A DNA stretch of 64,000 nucleotides from Psoroptes ovis (Eukaryota; Arthropoda; Arachnida; Sarcoptiformes; Psoroptidae). The stretch is from contig PQWQ01000004.1 of assembly GCA_002943765.1 (NCBI GenBank), forward strand, positions 1,922,001 to 1,986,000. The letters run 5' to 3'. The position numbers were made by a program, and so were the translations under genes. This document shows positions 23,481 to 36,176 of the stretch, piece by piece. Below the pieces are notes generated by a model. It saw only the letters and a list, made by a program, of their open reading frames with translations. It was not told the DNA's origin and ran no database searches. Positions within the stretch are counted from its first letter, which is position 1. Each line of letters opens with the position of its first letter.

Positions 23481-26400
23481 CATTTTCCAATGATGCTTGT
23501 TATTTATTTGTTATATATTCGTTTATAAATTTCATTTTTTCAATTTGTTTCTCCATGATTCAATGTTTCAATTCAGAGTCCAATATTATTATTATTATTT
23601 TATTCCTTTTTTTTGATTCTTTGTGTCAATATTTGAAAATTGTAGGCGAAAAAGCAAAGCGAAACAAAGAACGACAAGAGACTAGAATAAAATTTAATAG
23701 AAATTCAATGATAAAAGTAGGAATTTTTGATAAAAAATTCAATAATTTTGATTTTCGATTCAATTCAAATCACTTTGATTGATATCAATTGATAATATAA
23801 TTGATATAATAAGTGTTGATTGATATTAATTCAGTGTTCACATTTTTTTCGTTGTCTCTTTCATTCTCGAATACTCTTGTGTAATTTACATAATTCAGAA
23901 TTTCCATGTTCTCTTTTTTTTGCTAAATTAACTTTACTTGAAAATTTCATCTCTTTATTTCAAGAATTCAGCTCAAGAAAAAGAAATTTTGATGCTTCAA
24001 AATATGTTTCAAATTAATAAGACAACCGAGAAATATTTGAAAAAAAATATGGACATGATTAAATAGCATATTTATTTTTGTCAAAACATCTGTGTTTTTC
24101 GAGGTAAATTGAATATTTTCACTCAAAATCACATATTTTCCCATTTATCATTTGATAAATAAGACACCGAAAGAAATGAAAAAACATGAAGCATTGAAAC
24201 ATGTTAAACACTCACAGATATTCACATACACTTGAATAATATGATATGATTTACACTTTTTTTCTCCTTATTTAATCTTGAAAATTTTCATAAATTCTCA
24301 TAAATTTCATTTATCATAAACTTTTTAAAGAAAAACTTTATAAATTTTAATTCCATGTATTCATCTATATTTCACCATTAAAAAGTAAATAAACATAAAT
24401 ATTCCATATGAAAATGAATGATGAATAACATTTGATTTGATTCATTCATTTTTGAACAGTAATATCAATGAATTGAATGAGATAATTCAGTCAAATTTCA
24501 ATGACAGAATTCAAATCGAAATTCAGTGCAATAATTCAGTGAATTTTAACTGTCATTTATTATCATTATTATGATCATTATTATTATTATCCATAAATCA
24601 CATACACAAACACTCTCACACAAAAAAAATAATATAAATCAATGTTATATTGTGTGTGTGTACGGCAAAATTTATCTATGCTTTGCATTGTTTGAATTTT
24701 GAACAATTTTTTTTTCTATTTTGTAAATGAAAAATTATAAAAAATATGAAAATAAATAAATAAATGGAAGAAACTGATATATCATGTAACACAAGAGAAT
24801 TTCGAGCGATTCAAACATGTAAATGCATATATTTCTATTTCATTCGTTCATTGCTAGCCAATGTTCGAGGAAAAATAGACCAAATATATATTTCGAATTC
24901 ATATTCATTCATCTATTTATTTATTTGTATTTATGATATGATGTATACATTTCAAATTTTTTTTCACGATTTCATATGTATAAAATATATGCATAACTAT
25001 TCGCTTTTTGTCCAAAAATATTTTCGCTTATGGTCAGTATTCAAAGTGAAACAAAAAATTCAAAACAAAAATAATGATTGATGTCGTTTTCCGTTGCAAA
25101 TACATTTCAAGCCTGAGAGTGAGAGAATCAGAAAAATATTTAAAATGTATTTTATTGCCATGTAAAATAAATGAATGAATAAATGAAATTTGTAGATTTT
25201 TTTCGGCAGTTGTTCCAGGCAGTTATTACAACGGGTGAATGAAAAATTGAATTGAATTGAATTCAAAAAATAAAGACATTTCATTTGCAAACATTCTCTG
25301 TTTTGATAAATAAATCAAAATCAAAATCGAAAGCAATTTTTTCCTCTCAGTAACTCTCAAAATGAATGGAAAATGGAAAAATAATACACAAAGTGTAATT
25401 CAAGAAAGTAAATTATTTGTCAATCAATAATTCTTTTTTGTTAGACAACACACACAATTTGTAGGTAGAGATTGGAACAAGAATACAATACGATAAATAA
25501 ATAAATAAATAAATTTCAAAAATACGAAAATTTACTTTTACGAGATTGTAAAATTCTACAAGATTCTCTAAAGAAAGAAATTTGTAAAATTGACCTAAAG
25601 TAAAACCCAAAGGAAAACTTTATTTCAAACGAGAAAAATAAAAATAAAAAATAAATAAAATTGAAGAAATTTCGTACATTTATTTATATCAAAAGAATAT
25701 AATAATAATAATAATACAAAGAAGAATTATTTTATATTCTCATATTTCATTGCAAAGCAATTTTATTTCGTTTGAAAGAACTTGAAAAAATATCACAGAA
25801 ACAAATAAACGAAAAAAAACTAATGAAATGTGAATGAAAAAAAAAAATCAGAACAAACAAACAAACATAATAAAATAACAAAGGTAAATCTTTTTGTTTT
25901 CATTCATTTATTTTCGTTTTCTTCCAAATAAAATGATCGCTTAGCTTTGGCTTTGATTGCGATGGCATTTAAAAAATATTAGTTGAAATGTATTGCAAGA
26001 AACACAATACACACATTCGTATATCGTTTTATACACAGAAATATTTATTTATTATTTATTTATTTTTTTTAAATACGAAACAAAAATAAAATTAAATTAT
26101 TCTTATGAGAACAAACAAAACAAGTGAAAATAGAATAGCATTGAAATGAAATTCTTGAATTATCATTTATTCAATGGTATATGAAAGATAAGTCAAAAAA
26201 AAATGAAATGAATTGAAATAATAATAATGATATGAATATGTCTGTATTGATGTTGTTTTTCTCTCGTTTACTTATTTCGCATTTCTTCTTCTTCTGGTAA
26301 ATTCTTTATTATTATTATTATTATTTTTTAAATGTGAACTATGATCAAATACAATAATAATAATAATAATAATAACGATTTCTATATTTAGAATTTATGA

Positions 26401-29400
26401 AAAAAATTTTTAAAAAAATAAAAATACATGTAAATAACACATCCATACACGCATACGATGCATAGACATGTATTTTTCCACATTTAACTGAAGAAAATGA
26501 TTTTCATATCTCAATTTTTTTCTCAATTCAGAAAGAATTAAATTCACGAATTTACAGAATAAAAATTCTGGATAAATAAGAAGAATAAGAAGAAGACAAA
26601 GCATGATAAAAACAACGAATACAACCAAAACAACAAACATGAATATGAAATCAAATGAAATTGTATGCTATTTCACAAATAAATAAACACACACAAACAT
26701 AGATAGATGATTATATTTATTTGCATTTATATTCATTTTTTCACAAATACATAGAATTTATTCATTTAAATTTGCTTAAAGCAAATTCTTCATTTTCGTA
26801 TTTTCATTTCATTTTTATTTTATTTCATTTCATTTTTCCATCATCTCTTGTTTCATATTTTATTTTCATTTTTTTATCTTTATCATTTTTCCATGAAATT
26901 AAAATGCAAATATACATTATGTGAGTTTATGAACGAACAAACGAATGAATAAATAAATAAATAGATAAATAAATGATTTCAGAATAGAATAGAAAAGAAT
27001 TAAAGAAAACTAAACAAAACAAAGCAAAAAAAACATGGTAAATGGTTATTACAAGAAAAATGAAAAAATGAAATGGAAAATGAAAAAAATATTTGAATGA
27101 TAATAATAATAAGAATAACAATAATAATATTTTTGATAACGATGATGAAAAGCTAATAATTGTAATAAATATTACCATTTCATTGTTTAGCTTTGTGTGC
27201 ATATTCAAATAAATATAATGGAATACATGTATTATTTGATGCATATTTCGCTTGGGTTTTCGGTCGTATTCATTATTTATTTGCATCCACAAATAAGACA
27301 AAGTAATAAGATAATAGGATAAAACGAGAAAAATGAAAGATGGAATAAGAATATAAAAAAATAAGAAATTTATGCATCAAACAAAGTCGAAATAAATATA
27401 AGTAAAAAAAATTGAATATTTCAAATATGATAAAAAAAACAAATGAAATGACAAAGACCAAAATGAAATGAAATGGAATTGAAAAAAAAGAATTGTGAAA
27501 ACACAAAAATGACAAAAAATATTGCATAAATATATGCACCCAAATAAAATAATAAATATTCACATCTATATGACAATCTAATGTTGATGGTTTTTGTTTG
27601 AAATGTTGGTAATGAATTCGGGTATTTTAATAAATGAAAATGAAAATAATATTTATAATAATAATGATAATAATTCAAAGATAATGTATTTTATACATTA
27701 AAAAAATGAGAAAAATGAAGTAAAATGAAATAAAATGAAATGATATGAAAATTATTATGATATATATGATATAATAGCTAATTATTTCGATAAATTTATT
27801 TGAATTATTTTCATTTTGGATTTGTGTGAATGCATCATTTTTTCTTGTGAAAAAAAATTAATATTCATTAATGTATTAATATTTCTCATTGATTTAATTT
27901 ATAATTTAAATCTTTTTTGCCTGTAAAATATTTCTTTTGAGAAAGCATAAATTATGGATTAAAATTCATTTGTAAAAAAAATGGTAAAAAATTTCTCAAA
28001 ATAATTATCATTATCATTAATATTAATATCATAATTATTTATAACAGTATTTGGAATCCACTTTTTTTTCTTTTGAATGTCTATGATATAAATAACCAAA
28101 GATAAATATTTAATTATTTACAAGATGATAATGATAATAATATTTTTCATTTTTTTTTTCAAATATAAATGATCATGTTACACATGCTGATAATATTATG
28201 ATGATAATAATGGAAATAATGGGAATGATCATATATAATAATAATAATAATAATTTTTTTTGCTTTGTTTGGGTTTTCTTGTTCTAGTTCTAGTGTGTAT
28301 CATCAATTTTTTTTCTGTATTGTTTTCATATCATTATGACATTTTTCATTTTAAAATTTTTCGTTTTTGTTTTTTTTTTTTTTTTTTTTTTGACCAAAAA
28401 TCAATGATAGTGATGACAATGGTGTGTAATGTGATTTGTATTTTTTTGGCAATGTGATACTCTTTGCATCGATTTTTCATTTCGGGAGAGAAAAATGGAC
28501 GAAGAAAAAAGAAAATTTTTGGTTTTTTTTTTTTTTTTGGTGTTTTTGAAATCAAAAATTAAATTATGAAATACACACAGAAAAATTTGAAAATTCAAAC
28601 AAGAATTTCGGACAAAAAATGTTTGAAAAAATCAAAGATAAATTTCAATTTTTACCCACCGAAAAAATACATGTTTCAAATTACATTTTCAATAAAATAT
28701 CCAATGAAAACTAAGAGATATTGAAATATTTAACTTAAAACATAAAATGAAACTTACAGAAATTTTCAATAATATTCTTGTAGTTGTATTTTTAGTTGTC
28801 AGTTTAGTAATTGATAATAATGGCTGAGTTTTGTTTCGAAGACGATTGATGAAAATTGATCAAGAATTGTAGGAAAAAATTGTGCACTATTGAAGAGAGA
28901 GAGAGAGCGACAAAGATGAAATTCTTATCGAAAATAACTAATAATTGAAAAATGTTGACAAAGAAAAACTTTGAAATTCATATAATTGTTTATGTTCGAA
29001 ACAAAAGTTTTTTCTCAGTAATTCTATACTGATACACGAGGAAAAAATGAGAAAAAATAAACAAGTCAATCTTTTTGTTGAAGTAGAATCAAGAAACACC
29101 GATTGCTGAAGATGATTTTCTTGATCAAATTCAATGGATCGACGACAATAATGTTGTCTTATTTTTCTCAAAGAAATTTAAATTTAAAACTAAAATTTAT
29201 CATATAAACATACACACAAACAAACACTCATGAAACAATGATAATAATAACAAGCGGATAAAAAACAAAGATGAAAAATTAATGTTTCAACAAAATCAAA
29301 TCAAGCGTATAACAACAATAATTTAATGGTTATTGAAGAAGTAGATGATGATGATGATGATGAGTAGTTAAGATGGCTCAATTCAAAAAGGAAAAAATGT

Positions 29401-32400
29401 GCTCGAAAATGTGTACAAGAATTGAAATGATTGAATACCGAAAATTCTTCACATTTTCTTCTGTTCATCTTCAAAATTCTTGAGCATTCACAATTCTTCG
29501 AAATATTCATAATTCATTCACATTTATTTTGTTCGTATCTTTGAATGAATATATTCACATATATTCTGCTGTTTATTTGCTGCTGCAGTTGCTGTTTTGA
29601 TTTGAAAACAAAAATTAAAAACAAAAAATTTTGAATAAAAATAATTACAACATCATCATCATCATCATCGACAACAACATTGACAACGAGTACGAAAATT
29701 TATTTATAAATAAATTTTTCTAAATAAAAAAAAATTATTTCATTCAATAAACATGTAAATAATCGTAATAATGATAAATATAAACATGAAAATTTAAATT
29801 TTGCTTATTTCAAAAAATTAAATATAATTATCATTAATTTTTACATTCGGTTACATTCATTCATTTGTTTATATTCAAATTTTCAGTTTTTCGTCGTCGA
29901 TTTTTGCCGCAAATATTTGATTATCGATATTTAAGAACATCAAGAACATTATTTCAATTCCTCAACGAAAATCAATGTCGTTGTCGTTTTGGTTGTCTCT
30001 GAAGTTGCTGATGATGCTGCTGTTGCTGCAATTCAAATATACATTTGTCATGATAATTTGTGGTGTGTTTTTGTTTCGTCTCTTCTTCGTTTGAATTTAG
30101 TCATTTATAAATGAACAAATTTACAATCACAAATGAAATAACGATTATAAAATGTCAATGTAATAATTAACATCGATGTATTCGACATTTAATTATTTGT
30201 TTATTTTGTTTTTTTTTTTAAATTTCTGGCTTTTTTGAATCGAAATTCATTTAAATTTAATGAATTCAAAATTTACTTTCAATTTCAATAATTTATTTCA
30301 TTGATTTTTTAATGTTTTTGCACTCATTCGTTTCTAAATAATGATCGAGAATAATGAAGATAATTTGCAACATTAATTAATTATCATTCATTTGTATGGT
30401 TGATTTCTATTTTGCTTTGAATTTTAATTTGAAATTCTAAGCAAGTGAAGCAAAATATTCGTCGAAAAACATGAAAAATCAAATAATTTAACGAAATTAT
30501 TCTTCCAAATTATTTGGAATTTTTTATTTGTTTAAATCAACACATTTTATTTTTGGCTTTAATTTTTATTACTTTATCATTATTACCAGTTTTATTATTT
30601 TACGAAAAAAAAAATCAAAATTCAATGTTTTGATTTGATTTGTTTCATTTCAAATTATTGTTTATTTGATGATTGTTGATGATTTCAATTGTTGATTGTT
30701 GATTTGTTAATCGAAATTTTCACAAATTATTTATTTTGAAGAATGAAAAAAGAGTAAAATGTTTACGGTGATTCGAGAAAAGTGATGATGGAAATAAAGC
30801 AGAAATTTTAAAATTTTTGAAATTTAAATTCTGTTAAAGTGAAATTTTCAGGAAAATTCGAAACAAATTTTTCAAATTAAATTTTCGCTTGACTCGATTC
30901 ATTAGATATTAATCATATGCAAAAATAAACACATTTTTACAAATTTTTTTCCTCGTGCATTCATTCATCAATATTTTCTCCATTCATTAATATATTCATT
31001 TGATTATTTGGAAACTTTTAAATAAAAATCATTTATTTATTATTGATTTAATTTTTTCTTCTGAAATTCAATGTTTACTCTGATGAATTATTTAACAATA
31101 TTTTAATAATAAAATTTTTCCCAAAGTATCGATTGATCGAAAAACAACAAAAATAGAAATAAAAATCGAAATAAATCATTCATTTTTTTTTTGAAGCGTT
31201 CTCGTATATTTGAACAAATAAATTTATTGTTATTATCAATTTTTACAATCAATCAATTTATTTTTGGAGAAAAAATTCAACGAAATAATTTGAAAATGAA
31301 TTTCACTTCAAATCGGATAAATTGTAACAAAATTTTTCCCGAAAAATTTTGTTCTGGTTTCGAAGAAATGTTTTGAATCTTTCGATATGTCATTATTGAA
31401 TCATCCAATTCATTTCAACATCGCATTAACAATCGCAACCAAACACACACATGGCGAAAACAACTTAGAGACAGATGATTTGAGATCATTCATAAAAAAA
31501 ACACATTTATTCAGACACACAAAACACATCAACAAATAATGAGATGAATCAAAGTTGAAATTTTAAAATTTTTCAAAATTTTTCAAATCATTCAAATTCA
31601 TTTTCAAATAAACAAATTTTCACAATTGTTGTTTTTGTTATTTGCTTCATTTCATCACAGTTTTCATCGAAAAAAAAATGCAACCAGTTAAATTTAAATT
31701 TATAATAATATGATATGACTGTTATGTGTGCTTGTTTGTATGAATGTGCATACACATATATTATTGTTTATTTCAAGTATTCAATTTACACATAAACACA
31801 CACAAACACTTACTTATACACAATTACAAACAAATAAACTGGAAAAATAAATGATACGAATATTTTCAATTCAAAAACGGATGAAAAGAAAACAAAACCA
31901 AAGCCAGAATTATGAGAATTTCATACTAGAAGAATATGAATTGACAGAATATACATATTTCTGCCATACATTCAACAACAACATCGAACATTCATAACAA
32001 TTCTTTGAAAAAATAATGAAATAAATAGAATAAAAATATATCCGAATACATTTGAAAGAATCAAAGAAATTTTCGTATATTTTTCATCTTATTATTAATA
32101 TTATCATTTTGTAAATGAATGAATGAAAAGTGAAAAGTAAAATGAAAATGAAAAAATTTCGAAAATTGAAAATTGAAATTCAATGGAGAATCGAATAGAG
32201 AATCGGAATAGATTCAAAGTGAATCCGCCAAAAGAATTCATCGTAAAAAACATGCGTTGCATTCATATTTTTCGGTATTGGTATGTGTCTGTATATGTGC
32301 ACACATTTGATTGTGTGCTGGTTAAGACCTCTTTCAATTTATTTTTCTGTTTTTCTCCTCCATGATCATCATCATCATCATTTACACACAGTTACAACAC

Positions 32401-35400
32401 ACACAGTTGTTAGTGTGTTTACTTGTTTAGTTTTCAGTTATTATTATTAGTATTTTTCATATTATTTTTCATCATCACAGAAAAAATGTGTATAATAGAC
32501 TTTCATCAAAAATATATATATTTCATTCATTTATTTTGACATAGAATATGTGAACAGAATAATAATGATTTGAATTCAAATTCAATGTGTTTTGTTGTTC
32601 GATATTCATTCTTGTTGTTGCTGGCTGGCTGGCTACATGGCTTGTTGTACATATTTTCTGATATTAGTTTAATATTCAATTTCATATTTTTTTCTATGAA
32701 AATATTTTTCATTCATTCATTCCTTTGGTTTTCAAAAAAAAAAAAAAAATATTTAAATCATAATATTTTGAATCATTAATTTATTTATTCATTTATTTGG
32801 TTTTTTTTCTGCTTTACCAACCTCACCGACAAGTAGTAGTGGTGGCATATAGAATTTCATTTTATGCTTTTGATATTGACGGAATATCAAAAAAAAAAAT
32901 TGTTGAACATTAAATTAAAAAATAAAAAAGAATATATTCTTCTTTCTATATATATCTATCAATATTACATAATGATAACAGTATTCCATTACATTGATGG
33001 TATCCAGCACATTCATCATATGAATGGAGAATGCAAAAATGTGTGTGTGTGTGTATGTATGATGACCGTTTGTCGTCATCAAAGAATTTCGGTCTTAAAA
33101 ATGATCACCATTCAAAATTGTCAAAGCAGGTTTTTCTTTATTTGAAAATTTTGACCGTTAATCTAGATATGACACTTGTTGGTCGGCAAGATTCATATTT
33201 CATTTTTTTAGAATGAAATTAAATGTGATTCAAGCAAAATAAAATGAATGGATTATGTTTATTTTATTAGATTGTGATTCGAGTGTAATTTATGTAAATA
33301 TGAAGATGTAAATATTGAAAATCATATTTGATTCACCTTTATTTTCGAAATTTTTACCCTTTATATTTATATTGAATCAACAATGTCGATGCTATTATTG
33401 AAATTGTTGTCATGGCATGTAAAATTTTAAATTCTATTGTTATAATTCTAAAAATATTTTTTTCAAATTTTTCACGTTTAATTTCAATTATTTGCCATTA
33501 AAACAATTCAAACATCATTATCCGTCTATTTAACCACCTCTTTCTGTGTGACAATTGACAATTCTAAAGCTGAGAATTCTACCGATGGATTCGTAGAACA
33601 AATTTGTCTTGTTATTACATCTTGAAAAAACATATTATTATATTTAATTTATATTTTTTCTTTGTCAAAACTAAATAAGGATTTAAAATTTGAAAAAAAT
33701 TAATTAATACATTGTGCATTGTTTCTCCATGATTATCATTGTCAGTTTTTGCCTTAATCCAATCAAATAATTATCATTATCATGAATGACAATTAATATC
33801 ATTATTTTTATTATCATCGTTTGGTAATGTGTCATTTAACTTCACGGACAAAAGGGTGAAATACGCTAGGATTTTGTTTGGTTTAATTTTAAAAAATTTT
33901 TGAAATTTTTCTGCTCTATTTTCCTTTGAAATAAATTTTTGTTTGAACAAAATGAAAATCTCCGAATAATTAGAATTTTGTTTACACTCCTAGTTATGTG
34001 AGAGAATTCATTTTAAAACAAACAAAAAATTCATTTCATTTCAATGTTTAATGTTTTGATTTCAATTTTGAATTTTGAAATTTTTAAAAATTGTTTATTC
34101 ACATGTATTTTACAGTCTAATTCACTGAATTTTGTGAATTCAATGATCATTTGCTCATCTTTGACAAAAGTAATGGAATTAAATTTGAAAAGAATGAAAA
34201 TGAGAATCATTTTTGGAATCGATTTCATGTCTATTTCAATTTATTTCATTTAAAATTCATTTGAAACATTTTTGAATTTTGACATTTTTCATTTTATTAT
34301 CCAACATTTCTATGCATGAAATGTATATGCAAAAATAAACAAATAAACAAACATAGCCAAATATCAATGCAAGCAAGCATAAACAACTAGGGAAAAATAA
34401 TAGAATTAGAATAAATTGAAAAAAAACTTTTATTTTTTCCTTTTTGTTTCAAATTATAATTTCCATGTATAATTTCAAAATCAAAATCAAATTATATTTT
34501 CATTCATTCATCCATTTGATAATAGTGAAAAATATCGAAACTCCATCCACTGTACTCAATTTCAAAAAAAAATTGATAAAATTTTCAATTTTAACGAATA
34601 TTCATTGAATCATTCATTGAATTATTCTTTTCTTTGTTTCTCTGCATTCATTCATTCGTATGCACAAGAATATTAATCGAATAATTCCATTTTAACCAAA
34701 ATTTCTGTCAAAAATTTCCCTCGTTTTTCCCTAAAAATGTTCAACACGAATTATTATAAAAGAGTGAAACATGTATATTTCGGTAAGGTTTCATGGAAAA
34801 AAAAATCAAAATCAAAAAACAAAAACTTATCATTTTACATTTTCAATATAATAATAATCACAGATGATGAAAATAATAATCATAGAATCATTGAATATTT
34901 GCATTATCATTATCTAATTTTTTTTTCTTATTATATTCTTCATTGAAATAAGAAAATTTTGAATATATAATTTTGATGTAATTTTAGTTTTTTTTTTCCA
35001 AATAAATTTCAAACAAAATTCTCATATACATGTTTATACTTTTATAAAATTTTATATTGATATAAATGTATGCTTCACGATATCGGGTATATCGCTATGC
35101 ACACACTCGTATAGTACACACACACACGAATTCAATAATGGTTTTGGTTGAATAGATTTCTGCCAAAAAAAAGTAAAGAAGAAAAAATCATTTTCTTCAA
35201 ATTTCAATGAATAAAGAATTGAATTGAATAACAACACAGTGATAGAAAGTGAAAAAAAAAATTGGCCATAATCATGTTGACAACCGATGATGATGTTGGT
35301 GATGATGATGATGATATACACAAAGTGTATATGTGTGTGTGTCTGTGAAAGCTATGTAATGCGATGTGAAGCGAAAAATGATGAAAAACTTTGAATTTTT

Positions 35401-35484
35401 CCTCTTTGCCACAGAATATTCGGTACCAGAAAAAAAACAAAAACTCTTGATGTGTAATTTGACGTACACAAAAATAACATAAAC
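23481..35484. other. AT-rich non-coding stretch with microsatellites
   Basis: Twelve kilobases with no supportable gene. It holds many poly-A/T tracts (for example T-runs near 28371-28391 and 28524-28539), AAT/TTA and ATG/CAT arrays, a (GT)n run at 33040-33056, and ATTT/AAAT-type repeats around 25495-25515 and 26943-26970. Hydrophobic open frames on the minus strand between 26927 and 27678 come from A-rich repeats (poly-Phe/Tyr/Ile) and are not called. It may be intronic or intergenic. Confidence 0.5.
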
Positions 35485-35649
35485 CAGTGATTCTCAACAA
35501 CTATGCTGCGACCCTCTTTGTGCTCCGCGAAATCTCGAAATTGTGTTCGCATGTTATATCGATATATCATGATCCTTTACTTGATGTGCCGCGAAATTTT
35601 CATATTTTTGAATTTTGTACCGCAACAAAAAAAAAGTTGAGACTCACTG
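35485..35649. mobile_element. hAT-like MITE (~165 bp)
   Basis: The left terminus CAGTGATTCTCAAC (35485-35498) matches the reverse complement of the right terminus, CAGTGAGTCTCAAC, at 13 of 14 positions. This CAGTG..TCTCAAC end is typical of hAT-superfamily elements in animals. The interior is GC-richer than its surroundings (TGCTGCGACCC, two GCGAAA segments) and lacks coding capacity. The 8-bp flanks (ACATAAAC and GCCCGAAC) do not form a clean duplication, so the insertion is probably old or the ends have shifted. Superfamily assignment rests on TIR sequence. Confidence 0.72.
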
Positions 35650-36050
35650 GCCCGAACTAACACCAGCACATAGACAGTCACAGACACACTTGTGTATTAT
35701 ATGTAAGCGAATACATGTGAGATTTGTGTATTTACATACATGCATACACATCAACATCAAAAGTTTCATTATATTTTACTTTATTTTTCACGTTTTATTT
35801 ATTTATTTATTTTTCATTTTATTTTTATTTCGAGAAAATACAAAAATATAAAATACAAAAATAATGATTCACTTGATATTATTTTATTTCATTTTTTTTC
35901 ATGTTTGTTTTGAATAAATAAATAAACAAACAAATGTATATCAAATGTATGCATGGAGAATCAACAAAAATCATTTTCAACACTTGTGTACCAACTGTTT
36001 TTGAAGAAGGGCAAAAAAGATTCAAAAAATGAATTTCAGTACATGGGTGA
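35650..36050. other. AT-rich non-coding stretch
   Basis: Nothing beyond ATTT repeats around 35790-35830 and scattered short repeats. Confidence 0.5.
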
Positions 36051-36176
36051 ATCAAGAAGAATATGATGAAATGGGAACATTATGAAACCTTAGGTGTTGA
36101 AAGAAGGGGTAACAATTCTTATTACACATCAAAAGACCTGGTGCAATATGGTGAAATACCTTGGGTACCAAAATAA
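36051..36176 (+). pseudogene. Coding-like remnant, unidentified
   Basis: The open stretch from after a TGA at 36048 to a TAA at 36174 reads as about 41 non-repetitive residues, including ETLGVERRG and YTSKDLVQYGEIPWVPK, ending in PK-stop. The two other + frames immediately upstream also read protein-like (QYMGESRR; FEEGQKRF), as if frameshifts had accumulated. Base composition is higher in G and C than the flanks and lacks the simple repeats. AATAAA overlaps the stop. I do not recognise the family. It could be the end of a decayed gene, a last exon or chance; no donor or acceptor clearly bounds it. Confidence 0.25.

Noticed and set aside
26927..27678. Several overlapping hydrophobic minus-strand frames up to 124 codons
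   Set aside because: Produced by A-rich ATAAAT/GAAAAT repeats on the + strand; poly-Phe/Tyr/Leu without pattern.
28371..28540. Two long T-runs as poly-A tails of minus-strand retrocopies
   Set aside because: No coding-like sequence, truncated element or target-site duplication could be found next to them.
31191..31376. 61-codon + frame with signal-peptide-like start
   Set aside because: Preceded by T-runs, only two cysteines, no homology recognised and length expected by chance.
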